Part shown: one piece after another, positions 38,401 to 49,557 of the stretch
Position numbering within the stretch: position 1 is the stretch's first letter
Layout: each line of letters opens with the position of its first letter
From: Hordeum vulgare subsp. vulgare
Lineage: Eukaryota; Streptophyta; Magnoliopsida; Poales; Poaceae
Direction of reading: 5' to 3'
Length of the DNA: 64,000 nt
Assembly (NCBI RefSeq): GCF_904849725.1
Contig: NC_058519.1
Location: forward strand, 105,388,881 to 105,452,880
Translations under genes and position numbers: made by a program
The notes under the pieces: generated by a model
Databases searched by the model: none
What the model saw: the letters and a program-made list of their open reading frames with translations, nothing else
Told to the model about the DNA's origin: nothing

Positions 38401-39759
38401 CCAACGCTGAGCCTTGATTTAGTTTGCGCCGTTTAAAGCGCCGAGTAAGAGCTCCCGCGATAGATAGCCTAGAAACACGCAACTAGGGGTCGCACACACG
38501 TGCTACAAGGCTAGCCCATTTTTTAGTTTTCTTTCCGACCAGTTTTGGGAAGGTTCCACAACCTACCATCAATCCTTTTTTGTATATTTTTTTGGCTTAT
38601 TTCCTAATTTTCTTTTCTTTTTCCTTTTTGCTTGTGGTTTATTCTTTTATCCTTTCAAATCTTGTACATCTTTTAAACTAATGGACCTTTTAGGATTGGG
38701 GAATGTGTTCATAATATTTAGAACAAAAATTCAAAAATATTTTGAAGTTATGAATATATTTTTAACTCATGAACAATCTTTATTTTGCAAGCATTTTTTA
38801 ATTCCCAAACATTTTCTGAAATGGCAATCATTTTTCAAATGACAAATATAATTTTGATAGTGCAAGTTTTTTCAAAATTAATGACTCTGAATTCAAGATC
38901 ATTTTTTGAAATGCGAACACTTTCAATATTTGCGAACATCTTTTGACATTGTTGAGGAAATCATTAACTAGTAGATGCTTGGTTGATTGGCGAGTAGGGG
39001 ACATATAGGCTAATCGCTAAGTTAACCAACCAGTCAGCCAATTTATCTGTTTTATCTACTACTCGGTGACCATATGAATAGAAATTAATCTTTTTTAGGG
39101 GTGAATAGATATCTGGTAAATTGAGCTGAATTCTTGAGCAGTTTTTTTAATCTGTGGACGTTTTTTCAAAATGTATGAACACTTTTTTATTCAGAAACAT
39201 TTTTCAAAATATTGAATACCTTTTTTCACAAACATTTTTTGCAGTACTGGATTATTTTAATTCATAAATTCTCAATTAGTTTTTCAAATGTCAATCATGT
39301 TTTAAATGACAAACATTTTTTTAGTTAATAATTTTATTTTTCAAATTCACAAAAAAAAATTGAATTCTGAACGTTTTCCAAATTAGTGAGCATTTTCATA
39401 ATATACGAATATGTTGTCAATATTCGGACATTTCCCAAATATCGTTAACGTTTTGTGAATTCGTCGACATTTGTCAATTACCTAATATCTTTTATAACCA
39501 TGTATATTTTTCAAATTCAAAATATATATGAAAACTCACAAACCTTGTTTGAATGCCGAACATTTTTCAAATCCATGAATATTTTTTGTATCTGCGAACA
39601 ATATTCAATTTTTTTAAATAATGACAAATGTTTTCTGAAATGCAGATCATCTCTTAAAATGACCCAAAAAAACGAGTTCACAATTTTTCCAAATCATGAT
39701 TTTTTTAGAATTTATGAACATTTTTAAAAATCTGAACATTTTTTTGAGGTGCAGAAGTA
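38401..39759. repeat. AT-rich degenerate repeat tract, non-coding
   Basis: After a GC-richer start (about 38400-38525), the stretch is dominated by irregular repeats of the type gaacattttttcaaat every 20-40 bases, on a T-rich plus strand. This is a recurrent Triticeae repeat style. I cannot name the element. It abuts and truncates the Harbinger transposase pseudogene at about 39760. Confidence 0.55.
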
Positions 39760-40590
39760 ACAATAGTGAATTAGCAAGCTTTGCAAATAGGCGAGACCTG
39801 TGCGAGAGATTGATGCCATCGTGAGATTCATAGATTTTCAGAGGCAACAAATTTCAAAATTATTATTGGATCCTTGCAATGCCTGGTGAACTAGACGTGT
39901 AAAGCTGAAGGACAATTCTTTTACTTCGCGTGCATACAATCAACACTCCCAAGCATCTCAGGTCAACCTTTTCCATCCTAAATTGCTAGAAGTCTTGTTG
40001 TTAAAGAACAATTATTTTACTTCCCGTACATACAATCAATAATTCCTAACATCAGGCCAATCTTTTCCGCCCTGAATTGCTAGTAGTATGATTATGCTCT
40101 TTGCATTGGGTTCTCGCATATACTGTTCTTCATAAGCGGTCACCACAGTTTTAACAAACACATTTGTGCACTTTACGATTGTATCTTAGGCCACTCGAAG
40201 AATATCATCCCATGAATATGCATGAGAGACATATCCAAGCATCCGAAGTATTGCGACACCTTCTCCAAAGTGAAAAAAAACAGAAGAACAATGACATTTC
40301 TATGTTTTCGGAAAAAAAAGCTCAGTGGCTTCTATGTCGTTGGCGCAGCCGTTTGGTCACGCGAAAGCGCCTCCAAAACACGTAAACTCAGAAGGTAACA
40401 TGACACAAAGTAGTTTTGCATGAGTTGTCAGTTTCCTCTTATTCTATTCCAACGCAATTCCGCATGCCGAATGCTTCCTCGTCCTTCCTGTCGAAGCTAT
40501 CCATCCAATGTCTATCATTTCAGTGACGAACTCGGAGCTCAAATCCAACAACAAATCACTATAAAACATTAGCTCGGCCATCGGATCCAT
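39760..40590 (-). pseudogene. PIF/Harbinger (HARBI1/ALP1-like) transposase pseudogene
   Basis: Minus strand from an ATG at 40590 (M-D-P-M-A-E-L-M). It continues through G-V-A-I-L-R-M-L-G-Y near 40260, then D-C-M-Y-G-K near 40045 and again D-C-M-H-A-K-stop-K-N-C near 39945. F-T-R-H-C-K-D-P-I-I-I-L and V-A-S-E-N-L follow near 39860, and L-F-A-K-L-A-N near 39780. These match, in order, the HARBI1-like DDE transposase motifs G-V-A-x-x-R-M-L-x-Y, D-C-M-H-W-x-W-K-N-C-P and F-A-K-L-A-x-G. Frames shift and stops occur. The block with the first catalytic Asp is present twice. The C-terminus with the last catalytic residue is lost into an AT-rich repeat. Confidence 0.65.
39912..40095. repeat. Tandem duplication, unit about 94 bp, inside the Harbinger pseudogene
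   Basis: Two diverged copies of a segment running from acaattcttttacttcgcg to taaattgctagaag (39911-39992) and acaattattttacttcccg to tgaattgctagtag (about 40008-40087). Each encodes the D-C-M-x transposase block on the minus strand. Confidence 0.75.
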
Positions 40591-42640
40591 TTACATATAA
40601 TGTGCATCCTTGTTATCTACAAGAATCTGTTAGCCGTTAAACTAAATCAACAAGAATAAGATGAGAAAATTTACTTTAAAGTCACACGATGATATAGACG
40701 ACGCGGTCAGACGAAGAAAAAAGGCATGGGATCGATATAGTATCGGAGGTCCAAAAGCAGCTCAACAAAGACGACCATGGCCCACGCCCGTTCCAGCAAG
40801 AGACGGGGCACTAAAAGAATGCGGCACGGGGATGTGAACGGTGGTGAAATCGAGCGCGCATCCTAAGATGTCCATCACGTTGGTATGGATGAATGGAGAA
40901 CGCACTATATCACTTCGGCCAACCTCTAAATATGAAATCTCGTTGGCTTGGTTTAGACCGCCCTGCAAAATTTATGATGATCGAGGACGGAAAGTCAGGA
41001 TCAAATATACATGACGGCCCTTTAAACAGAGTTGCTCCAAGTATCCGACCCACGGAGCGATCACAAGAGGCCGAAGCTATGTTTTTGTTCGGGTCCGCGC
41101 TGTCAAACGTCCACACCACTGTAACGTGACATGCCGAAGCACCGACACAACCCCATCACGGGCGACGAAAAATGGAAAAAATGCCCGCGAGGCACATGTC
41201 CGGTAGGTAGCACGGAGGGCGCAAACGCCATGAGAACAGGCGCATACGTGCACGACGCCGCCACCCTCGCCGCGATCATATCTTCCCGAGCTCGCTCGGT
41301 GGTTGGCCATGGCCGCCACTGTCACACATGGCGAACGGTTTTGCATCTTGCCCCGCTTGCAGGCTGCACGTTAGACGGCACCGGATTCTGACAGCATTGG
41401 TCGTACTACACAATTTTCTCTCCCAGTTTAAGGATGAGCAAATGATTGTTTGGATTTTTCTCCATGTGAGGGGGGGCATCACGGGGCGTCGGAAACTACA
41501 GCCGTATCTGGCCGTGGCCGCCTCCGGTGGCATCTTGCTCCGAAAGGGAAGTGGCAATGACATCGGAAGGTTCCCATGGTTGTTTCCTGGTGAGCTCACG
41601 ATGAATGGCACATGAGTTGTGCAGCACTTTGAGGGAAAAGGCCATTTCGCCCGCTCAAGATTGCCGTGCGTACGATACGATAATAAGATAGATCAAAAGG
41701 CGCTACCACTAAAGGACGTACCACCATTGTTTATTCAATTTAACTCCTCTGGTTGGTGGCCTAATCCAATAATCCATCACGTTTGCCCCTATCTACTGCC
41801 CATTAGCTAGCAGTAAAATAATCACCAAAAACTTCACGCTACGCAGAGATTTCGCAGGACCCAACTGAGCAAGACAAAGAGTCGTGCTCCCTGCGCCGCA
41901 GCACCAGAGCGTGGGCAGGCCTCTCGCCCGAGCGGAGTCCGGTGAAATGTCGCACGCAAAATCTCCTTATTTTCTTGTTGCTGACATGGTGCTCCAGCCA
42001 CCTCCATTTATCTATGGCACTTTCACCCCGCCGGATGCATGAGGCGGCACTTGCCGCCGGTGCACTGTCGCCGTGGCAGCAGGAGCGTTATCGTGTCACG
42101 CGTGCCGGTGAGGTGTCGAAATCGGCGGCCTCCTAGCTTGGCCGTGGTGCTGACAAGCCATGCTGCTGGCCGCATGGAACAGATGGCCCCGCTCCCCCAG
42201 GGCGGGGTAGACAACAAAACGCAGCCCGCATCGCTAGCAGTTCACTTACCACCACTGAACGTCACTCGCTCGACCTGCTCTAGTGACACTAGCAAGTGGA
42301 GCGTAGTCAGTATCAGTGGCATTATGGATGCCGTTGTGCGTAGTACTGTATTCGCGTAGAACGGCGCTCACCATTTCCCTTTGTTTTTCTCAGAGACGGA
42401 ACGGAGGTCATTTCTTGATTCTAGAAGTGATTTTAATTTGGGTCGGCAGGTGGTGCGTGCCCGACGCAGGCGGGAGAGGCACAGCCCACCGACTAGCGAT
42501 ATGCACATGCCGCACAGCTAATACGGGTCGGGTCAAAAAGGGCCCACGCGGACCGGAGGGCCCGCCCGTCGGTGTGCCGCCAGGGTTGGTGCCGGTCCTG
42601 CCGGATGTCCGTGCGCCCGTGGCCTGTGCGCCAGACACCC
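40591..42640. other. Intergenic: upstream flank of the HIPP gene and of the Harbinger pseudogene
   Basis: No gene supported. Several open frames exist on both strands (for example 40910-41119 minus and 41276-41611 minus), but they overlap each other, lack motifs and sit in GC-rich DNA where long frames occur by chance. The part next to 40590 may be the 5' part of the decayed Harbinger element. The part near 42000-42640 is likely promoter for the next gene. Confidence 0.5.
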
Positions 42641-42643
42641 GGC

Positions 42644-42649
42644 TTAAAA
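42644..42649 (+). promoter_or_regulatory. Weak TATA-like site upstream of the HIPP gene
   Basis: ttaaaa in a GC-rich setting, about 145 bases before the ATG. The CT-rich stretch 42660-42725 between them resembles a plant pyrimidine-rich 5' UTR. No stronger TATA box is visible. Confidence 0.25.
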
Positions 42650-42792
42650 CGCCGCACCCACCACCGGTCTTCTCACTTCTGTATCCATACTTCTTCCTCA
42701 TTCATCCTCCCCGTCTCTCTCCTCCAGAGCACACAGCACACAGCACAGGCTCCTCTGAAGGTGACGGCCACGCCTCAGGCGACGCCATTGAC

Positions 42793-44885
42793 ATGGCGGA
42801 CAAGGTAACAACGACAACGCCTGGCCCGCCTCGCCCCGTTTCCCTTGTCGATTCACCGCGTGCGTGATCCGCGCTCTGAAATTCCTCCGGCCCGAGCGTT
42901 CGTTTCTTTGAAATTCGTAGGCCCTCTTCACTAGTTCATAGTCATACCATTGATCTATCTTCTTCTTCTGCGTTACGCACTCTACAGTTGGGAAAAAAGC
43001 TGATTTCAGCTCCTCTTGTCGAAACCAACTGTCATCTTTGTTAGAGATTGACAGTGGCTAGTGGTTTCATGGACAACGCCACGTTTTTGTCTGAATCTCC
43101 ATGAGTCGTTGGAGTGGCGAGTACTCAAGCCAGAAATGCTGCTAGGAGAAATGAAGTGCGTAGCAAGCAAATATCTCTGGGACACTGACCAGAGCGACTC
43201 CTGTCCCTTGTTTCTGTGTGCGATGTCGCTCCTTTCCTTTTCACCCACCGCTTTGGTGCCAAGATCAACGCGCGTTTCCCTTTCCGTTGGTTGCCAACTG
43301 ATTTCAACATCATCTTTTGAACCAAACTGGAAAACGAGCACAAAAAAAGATCTCTATGTACGTCCGTACAACTTCCAAGCACGGAAGCCCGTCGTTTTCT
43401 CATAGATGTGTTTGTTCGTTTCACATTTCAGTGTCATATAGTCACAAGCTAAGTTTGGCCACTGAATTTGTGATGAAACGCTTACTATCTTTGATACTCC
43501 ATGTGTTAGGACGGTTTATGAGTTAGTTCTGCTGGTAAACTGTAACAAGCATTAAGTAGTCATTTCCAAACGCACTGGCTGAAGAAGAATTGGCGACAGT
43601 TGCTTCCATTCTAGTAATAAGAAGATTAAGAATTTTGGACTGTAATCTGAGCATGTGAGTGACAGAGCGAGTCCTTCCTTCTGGAAGCTAGCTTATCCTG
43701 GTACTCCTTCTAGTAGAGATTTAGGTACAGTTAACTCTGCATTAACAATTGTCAAGTGTGACTCTCACACCTGGATCTAGACTTTTAATTCTCAGCTGCA
43801 TTTACCGTCATTTAACCCCCCCTCGATCTCCTCGCAGATCTCCACGGTTGTCCTCAAAGTTGACCTTGAATGCGCCCGATGCTACAGGAAGATGAGGAAG
43901 GTCCTCTGCAAGATCCAAGGTAACTTAACTGCCGTCCGTCATCAATCACCCATGCACAGAAGCAGCTATGGCTCTGACGCTGAAGCTGACACGTGGGCCC
44001 ACGTGCCTGCGAAGTTACGGTGGGCCAGCGTCAACCTCATGGGCTGACCGTGCGTTGTGTTGTGCAGACAAGATGAACATCAAGACCATCTCTTTCGACG
44101 AGAAGAGCAATGCCGTGACGGTGTCCGGGCCGTTCGACGCCGACAAGCTGTGCAGGAAGCTCTGCTGCGAGGCCGGCCGGGTGATCAAGGAGATGCACGT
44201 CAACGGCAAGGAACAGAAGGCGGAGTCCAAAGGCAAGGACGACGGCGGCGGCGAGAAGCAGAAGGCGCCCAAGGACGGCGGCAAGGCGGAGAAGCCCAAG
44301 GACGGCGGCGGAAAGCCGGAGAAGAAGGACGCCCCGAAGGCAGACAAGGAGAAGCCCAAGGACGGCGCGGCCGCCAAGCCGGAGAAGAAGGTCAAGTTCG
44401 ACGACGCGCCGCCGGCCTCGGACGCGAAGCCCGGCAAGGCCATGCCGCAGCTGCCGCCCGGCATGAGCATGGCCGACCTTGGCCCGCTCCTCGAGAAGAT
44501 GAAGCAGGCCAAGTTACAGGGCGGAGGCGGACCCCAGCCGCCGCGCGGCGAGCCACTGGCCCAGCCGATGATCGCGCCACCCGTGGCGGCCCAGGGTGTG
44601 GCCGTGCCGTCCATCTGGCCGGCGCCGGCCGGGCCCATGTCCTACAGCTACGACCCGACGCCCTACGGCCAGCCGTCGTACTACGGCGGCGGGTGCGGCG
44701 GCGGGTGCGGCGGGGGGTGTCAGTGCTGCAGGCCGGCCGTGCCGGCCGGCGGGTACTACGGCGTGCCGGTGCACGACCACCAGGGGTGGTACCACGGCAA
44801 CCGGCAGCCGTACTACCAGCAGCAGCAGCAGCAGCAGCAGCCGTACTGCGGCGAGGACCCCAACGCCGGGTGCAGCGTCATGTGA
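42793..44885 (+). CDS. Heavy-metal-associated isoprenylated plant protein (HIPP), Pi21-like layout
   Basis: Three exons: 42793-42804, 43838-43919 and 44068-44885, all joined at GT-AG borders. Together they give about 303 residues. Residues 5-70 form a heavy-metal-associated fold with the metal-binding pair C16-A-R-C19. A Lys/Glu/Gly-rich linker follows (about 72-140). Next are a Pro/Met region, a segment with three G-G-G-C repeats and Q-C-C near 240, eight consecutive Gln, and a final C-S-V-M. That CaaX box predicts farnesylation after removal of the last three residues. HIPPs are membrane-anchored or nuclear metal-binding or chaperone-like proteins; rice Pi21 is a related disease-susceptibility protein. 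The last exon is strongly GC-rich, as is usual for grass genes. The start was chosen because the short first exon gives an in-frame join to the metal site. A start at 43968, inside intron 2, would lose it. Ortholog identity is not tested. Confidence 0.85.
42805..43837 (+). other. Intron 1 of the HIPP gene
   Basis: 1,033 bp, phase 0, from gtaacaacg to ctcctcgcag. Open frames inside it (43006-43424 on both strands) show no motif and are not taken as genes. A long first intron next to a 4-codon exon is common in this family. Confidence 0.75.
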
Positions 44886-45165
44886 TCGACAGACGCCATG
44901 GACAGAGACAGAGCAATCAGGCATCAGTCATCAGTCATCAGTGTGTGTGTGGTCACTCACAGTCTCACGTACTCACTCATGGCCTGTGGTTAAAATTTTC
45001 CTTTTCTTTTCTTCGTTCATGTCGTGGCCTTCTTGTTTTCTTTGTGTTTAATTAGGCGTTGAGTTGTGCATGTGAACAGAGGAGTTGAGCTGTTATGTTC
45101 TTGGTGCCTAGCTTGTTTCTTTAGTTCGTTCTTTTCATATAAATGAATATAATACCGTGCCAGTA
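44886..45165 (+). other. Probable 3' UTR of the HIPP gene
   Basis: After the stop the sequence becomes T-rich. An AT-rich stretch with aatgaatataata at 45143-45155 is a plausible plant polyadenylation signal region. Confidence 0.4.
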
Positions 45166-46097
45166 ATTAAGTTGTACTCTATCTAGTTTACTACTAATAT
45201 TTGGATGGAACGAGTTGACTACTCTTAATTTCCGATCTCGAACATGCTTTGATCATTACACACTTGATCAAATCCATGTGATGTTATGTTATGAACACTA
45301 GCACACAAAACACAGCAGCTCTGTACTCACTCGTCAGCTGAGGTTCTGAAGAATTCATGTGGCATGTCCTGACCGATGCGTGATGTTCTGGTGTGTGTTT
45401 CGGTACGGATATGCGTGTGCTGTTGTGGGTGCCTTGGTTGGTCAGATTTGTTTGGGTGGTGGATCAGCCAAGTCTGATCAATCATCAAATAACCAATCAA
45501 TCATGCAGTCAGGCAGGTTGGTCACACACACAAAAGGCTCGTGCATTATCATGCTGCCTCCGGGAACAAGAACTCGTGGATTAGCTTAATCGACTCACAG
45601 CCTGGTACAAGCGAAAAGCGGAACGAAATCTTTTGAATGTTTCGGGGGAAAACACGGCGAGCTTTTTCTCAACAGAGAAAGGGATCATCATTCATGGAAG
45701 GAGGCCGCCTCTCTTTTGGAAGCTGGTCTGGAGTCTGGACCCTCGCATGGTTGGAAAGGCGAAAATGTCTTCGGCCGGAAGCCCCGGGTAAGCTTCAGCC
45801 AGCCGGCGGCTAGACTGGCTTCTGTTGAGAATAAATGTCGGCCTCCTTTTCCGGTGCTTGATGCTGCAAGCTGCTATCGCCGGCCAGGAACTCATGACAG
45901 CCACTTAGCAGAGTTTTTTCTACTTATATCCTATTTTGAATTCCTCATGCTTCTGTACCTGTCCTTAGTTCATCTCCATGTCCGTCCACAGCGGTAGGTT
46001 CAGTGCTATGCGTCCGTACCTGTCCTGCTGGCTTCGGCCATCAGTGCAACTCCAACCACCAAATGCATTTCGCGTGCCCGTATGCGTTTAGACAGTG
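45166..46097. other. Intergenic, no gene seen
   Basis: Low-copy-looking sequence. Short open frames (45359-45589, 45716-45997) carry no motif. Confidence 0.4.
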
Positions 46098-46366
46098 AGA
46101 GCAAGTATAATAGAGCCCAGTTAGCGAGTGCGGACGTTTGGAGCTCGGCATTCATGAAGACCGAAATTTTTGAATAATTCAAAATTCAAATTTTCTGGTT
46201 TCAAAAAAATCTGAAAAAAACATGAAAGTAAAGAAGGATGTTATGAGCTGGCTCTTAGCTAAGAGCCCGTTTACCTTCTCTCTTCTCTTCTCTTTCCTCT
46301 AACTAAACAAAAATATATTAGTTTATTTCTTATAACCAGCTGACTCAGCTCTATTGTACTTGTTCT
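46098..46366. mobile_element. MITE, probably Mutator-type
   Basis: Ends agagcaagtataatagagc and gctctattgtacttgttct are inverted repeats with two mismatches in 19. The interior is non-coding and contains a local palindrome (ctcttagctaagag). The expected 8-9 bp target duplication is not clear. Confidence 0.5.
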
Positions 46367-46479
46367 AAGTGCGCTCTTAGTTAAGAGTCAGCTCTAGCAC
46401 GTGCTTCTGGACACTTTGTGAGAATGAAAGGTGGACCATATGATAAATAAGTAGTACATTCTTCTAACCAACCATTGTA

Positions 46480-47177
46480 CTCCCTCCGTCCATGAATAAG
46501 TGTACATTTAGCTTTAAAATTTGTCCATAAAAAAATGTACATCTATCTTTCCAATGCATTATAATAGCCCTGTTTGGATCCATGGGCTAGAGTTAGTTTG
46601 AGCTAGTTTGGATTCAACTAGCCCTAAAGTATCCAAACACAAGGGTTAGATTGGAGCTAGTTGCATCTAACCCACCTAAAAAAAATAGCTCACCCAAAAG
46701 GTGCTAATTGGAGCTAGTTCTCATGGGGTTCATTAAAAAATATTTTTCTCTCTCTCTTCCACTAGCCAAGAGATGCTAATTGGAGCTAGTTTTCATGGGG
46801 TCCATTAAAAAATCACTTTTCTATTTCCATAAAGTGCATCTATTGTCAATCTAACCCTTCCATCCAAACACCTATTTGGCTAGAGTTAGTTTAGGATTAG
46901 TCATGAGCTAGAAACTAACTCTAACCACTAGCTAAGCTAGAGTATCCAAACAGGGCCAATGTAGAGAAAAATGTCTTTCTCTCATCACACGGTAATCAAG
47001 ACAAATAACATTTAACCCATGGTCTCCTTACTTTTTACATGCATTTTAGCTCATTGGGTGTGGAGTAATTAAAGATGAGAGAGACGATAGCTTGCATCTT
47101 TTCAATGCATTTTTTTACTTCACTCTATAATTTATTCTAAAATGTCTATATGTACACTTATTCACGGACGGAGGGAG
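46480..47177. mobile_element. Stowaway MITE interrupted by another MITE
   Basis: Starts ctccctccgtccatgaataag and ends with its inverse cttattcacggacggagggag, flanked by TA on both sides (46478-46479 and 47178-47179). The ctccctccgt terminus and TA duplication define Stowaway (Tc1/mariner MITE). A 390-bp insert splits it. Confidence 0.9.
46567..46956. mobile_element. MITE nested in the Stowaway element
   Basis: Terminal inverted repeats gccctgtttggat and atccaaacagggc, with further imperfect pairing inward (gctagagttagt / actaactctaacc). No coding capacity. The ends resemble hAT- or Tourist-type MITEs; the target duplication is unclear. Confidence 0.7.
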
Positions 47178-47179
47178 TA

Positions 47180-47609
47180 CATGTTAGCTATAAGATGGGC
47201 TATAGGTAACATGGCATGAGTTTACAACCAGAGTGCCTCCGTTTTTCTCCGTCTTTAATCCACTCTAGGTTTAAATTTACGTGGCATTTGTCTCGTCGCA
47301 AACATGAAACGGACACCCGCGTCATCTGTCCTTCTTTTTCTTCTGGCCCGTGAGTCAATGGCACATACACCGTTCTTCTCTTCCTCCTTCATCTTCAAAT
47401 CATCCGTGCGCCCCCCGCGTCCCACCCCCGTCACCCATTTTCGTCATTGCCGCGAGCCACCCGCCCCTCGGACTCACCCTCCCGGCAGCCTCATCTCCAG
47501 CCACCGCCGCCCAGCTCTGCCACTTTGTTTCGGTGGGACCTGAGGCTCCTCTCTGGTCGGAATCTTCCAAAACACCCGCAAGGTGTTCGACGCTTTGCCA
47601 AAGGTACAA
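47180..47609. other. Upstream flank of a Harbinger transposase relic
   Basis: No gene supported. C-rich sequence at 47400-47520 gives chance open frames on both strands. Confidence 0.4.
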
Positions 47610-48197
47610 ATGGACTCAGATGATGAGTGTTTTTTTCTAAAACGTTCTTTTGGATTCAAATGATTCTCCATCTGACGATGACGAGGAGATGGTGGCGAAT
47701 GCGTTGGTCATCCATGACCACGTAAGTATGAAGCGGTCACAGTTTAAGGGCTACATGTCGGGGCACACGATCGCACCGAATCGCAACCGAGAGAGTGGTG
47801 AGTTCCTACTCTCGAAAGACTACTTCGGGACCCCAAATTCACTCTTCAAACATTGCTTGCTCCATCGCCGTTCTTGGATGGCTAGACATGTTTTCAACCG
47901 TATTCAAGAGGGGGTGGTTGAGTATGATAACTATTTCGAGTGTAAGACGGATGTCCTTAGAAATATTGGCTTCTCCTCTTATCAAAACGCAATGGTTCCA
48001 TTTGGATGCTTGCATATGGAGTCCCTGACGTTCTCATTGATGAGTATGTCCGGATGAGTGAGTCCACCTACCTTGAGTCCGTGTATAGATTCTATAAGGT
48101 TGTCATAGTTGTGTTTGGGCCAGAGTAGTTCAGAGAACCAACAACTGTTGATACAACATGGTTTGTTGTCGATGAATGCCAATAGGGGGTTCGTGGG
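47610..48197 (+). pseudogene. PIF/Harbinger (HARBI1/ALP1-like) transposase, N-terminal fragment
   Basis: An ATG at 47610 opens M-D-S-D-D-E. After a frameshift the frame at about 47650-48057 encodes D-Y-F-G-T-P-N-S-L-F-K, then R-R-S-W-M-A-R-H-V-F, and V-E-Y-D-N-Y-F-E-C-K with G-F-S-S-Y-Q. These are the N-terminal motifs of HARBI1-like proteins. A further shift leads to V-R-M-S-E-S-T-Y-L-E-S-V-Y-R-F, V-F-G-P-E and N-A-N-R-G-F-V-G. The gene is then cut by an LTR at 48198, before the first catalytic Asp. It is a broken gene with no function expected. Confidence 0.7.
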
Positions 48198-48788
48198 TGA
48201 TGGGGTTGTACATTAGGGGTAGGCCTACAGACCTGCCTCCTTAGGCCTACCCAGGGCCCCTTACGGACGCTAGTGTCCTTAAAGTCACCGGTACATCCTT
48301 GACCTCACTCGGTTCAGCAACCGTCACTCGGCATGCCTGGAATCACTCGGACCACCGTGTGTTAGTCGGACGCACCCTGGCACTCGGTCCATAGCAAGGT
48401 GAAAGCACCGAAGAGGCTGCAACGGCTAAGGACTTAATCCATCACATGAAGTGCAGTGAAGACTCACGTTACCAGCAACGCCGAGGGTTAAAGTGGTTGT
48501 TTCTAGTAACTCTCCTATTTATTAGCATTAATTGCCTTGTAATGAAGCTCGGCCGGTCATCGCAGGTACTATATAAGCCACTCCCGGACTCCGGCTCAAG
48601 GGTTCAACACTTTGTAATCTTTTGCACCCCCATAAGAAAACATCAGCCTCAGGGCTCGAGACGTATGGCTATTACCACTTTCGAGTGGGGCCTCAACTCG
48701 TACATTCGAGTGCATCTGCTGCGCCTAGTTAGCCTTCGCCCATTCGTTCGTACCCCTAGGTACTATTGTCAGGGTCATTCCCGCGACA
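48198..48788 (+). repeat. LTR of a truncated gypsy element
   Basis: About 590 bp, from tgatggggttgtaca to cattcccgcgaca, followed after two bases by the primer-binding site tggcgcccactggggg (48791-48806). It carries a tactatataagcc TATA region (about 48566-48578). It interrupts the Harbinger transposase fragment. Confidence 0.6.
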
Positions 48789-49557
48789 GTTGGCGCCCAC
48801 TGGGGGATGCGCGTCTAGCAAATCCAACGCAGTTGGAGACTTATCACATTTTCATCAACATGATGACACTCGGTGGAGAAATACTCTTCGGTTCCCTCAG
48901 CTTCATCGTCGACGACTAGACATGGCTGCAGGATGCACCACTAGACACTGACGCCCTCCCCACTAGACACTAGACATCGTCGACGACTCGGCCTTGCATT
49001 TGAGCGGAATAGCGCACGTAGTCCTGATCCGGCAGCCATCAGTGTCGTATCACTCCGAACCCCCACGTCCCGCTGTTGTTCACTGCAAGCGCTCTAGGCG
49101 CTTGCGGATGCACCGGTGGATCAAGCATGCTATGGACAACCAGGCCATTTCCGAACAGGTGGCCATGCTCAGCTCTGATGAGCCTACAGTTAACCTCTTC
49201 CCTTCGTCGAGCGAGGAGTCACTCGGTGACTTTGACTGCGATAGCAACAGGGGTGCGGCTGAGATCCTAATGGCCGACACCAACAGGGGAGGCAATACGG
49301 GTTACGACACGGAGAACTCTACCAAGTGTGACGGCGGAGAGCGTCGCCACGGCGATGGCAACCACCACATTCCGCAACCGCTCACCGAGCAGCAGCGGGA
49401 GGAACTCCGGCGGAGAACGCGCGACTGGCCAATCTGGCCGAGCGTGAGCGCCTTGAGCGGCTCTAGCATTCGCTCCACGCTCGGGCCGCGAGGGACCAAC
49501 CGAGCTCCAACTGCCATCGCACGCAATTGTTTCTGAACGATTTCCCGTGACACATTG
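48789..49557 (+). pseudogene. Leader and gag N-terminus of the truncated gypsy element
   Basis: The frame 48994-49536 encodes an acidic, then Gln/Arg-rich protein start (L-T-E-Q-Q-R-E-E-L-R-R-R), like the N-terminal region of a plant gypsy gag. The later part shifts frame. The element is cut by the copia LTR fragment at about 49558, so its second LTR and pol are missing. Confidence 0.5.

Noticed and set aside
40762..42931. Many 60-180 codon open frames on both strands upstream of the HIPP gene
   Set aside because: They overlap in several frames in GC-rich DNA and show no domain; treated as chance frames and promoter/intergenic DNA.
43006..43424. Open frames on both strands within intron 1 of the HIPP gene
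   Set aside because: No family motif, no conserved start context, and they overlap each other; the intron borders are clean.
44015..45055. Long open frames on both strands overlapping the last exon of the HIPP gene (44015-44638 minus, 44057-45055 plus, 44514-44924 minus)
   Set aside because: They are shadows of a very GC-rich coding exon; their translations are Arg/Pro/Ala-rich and motif-free, and the gene in the chosen frame explains the sequence.
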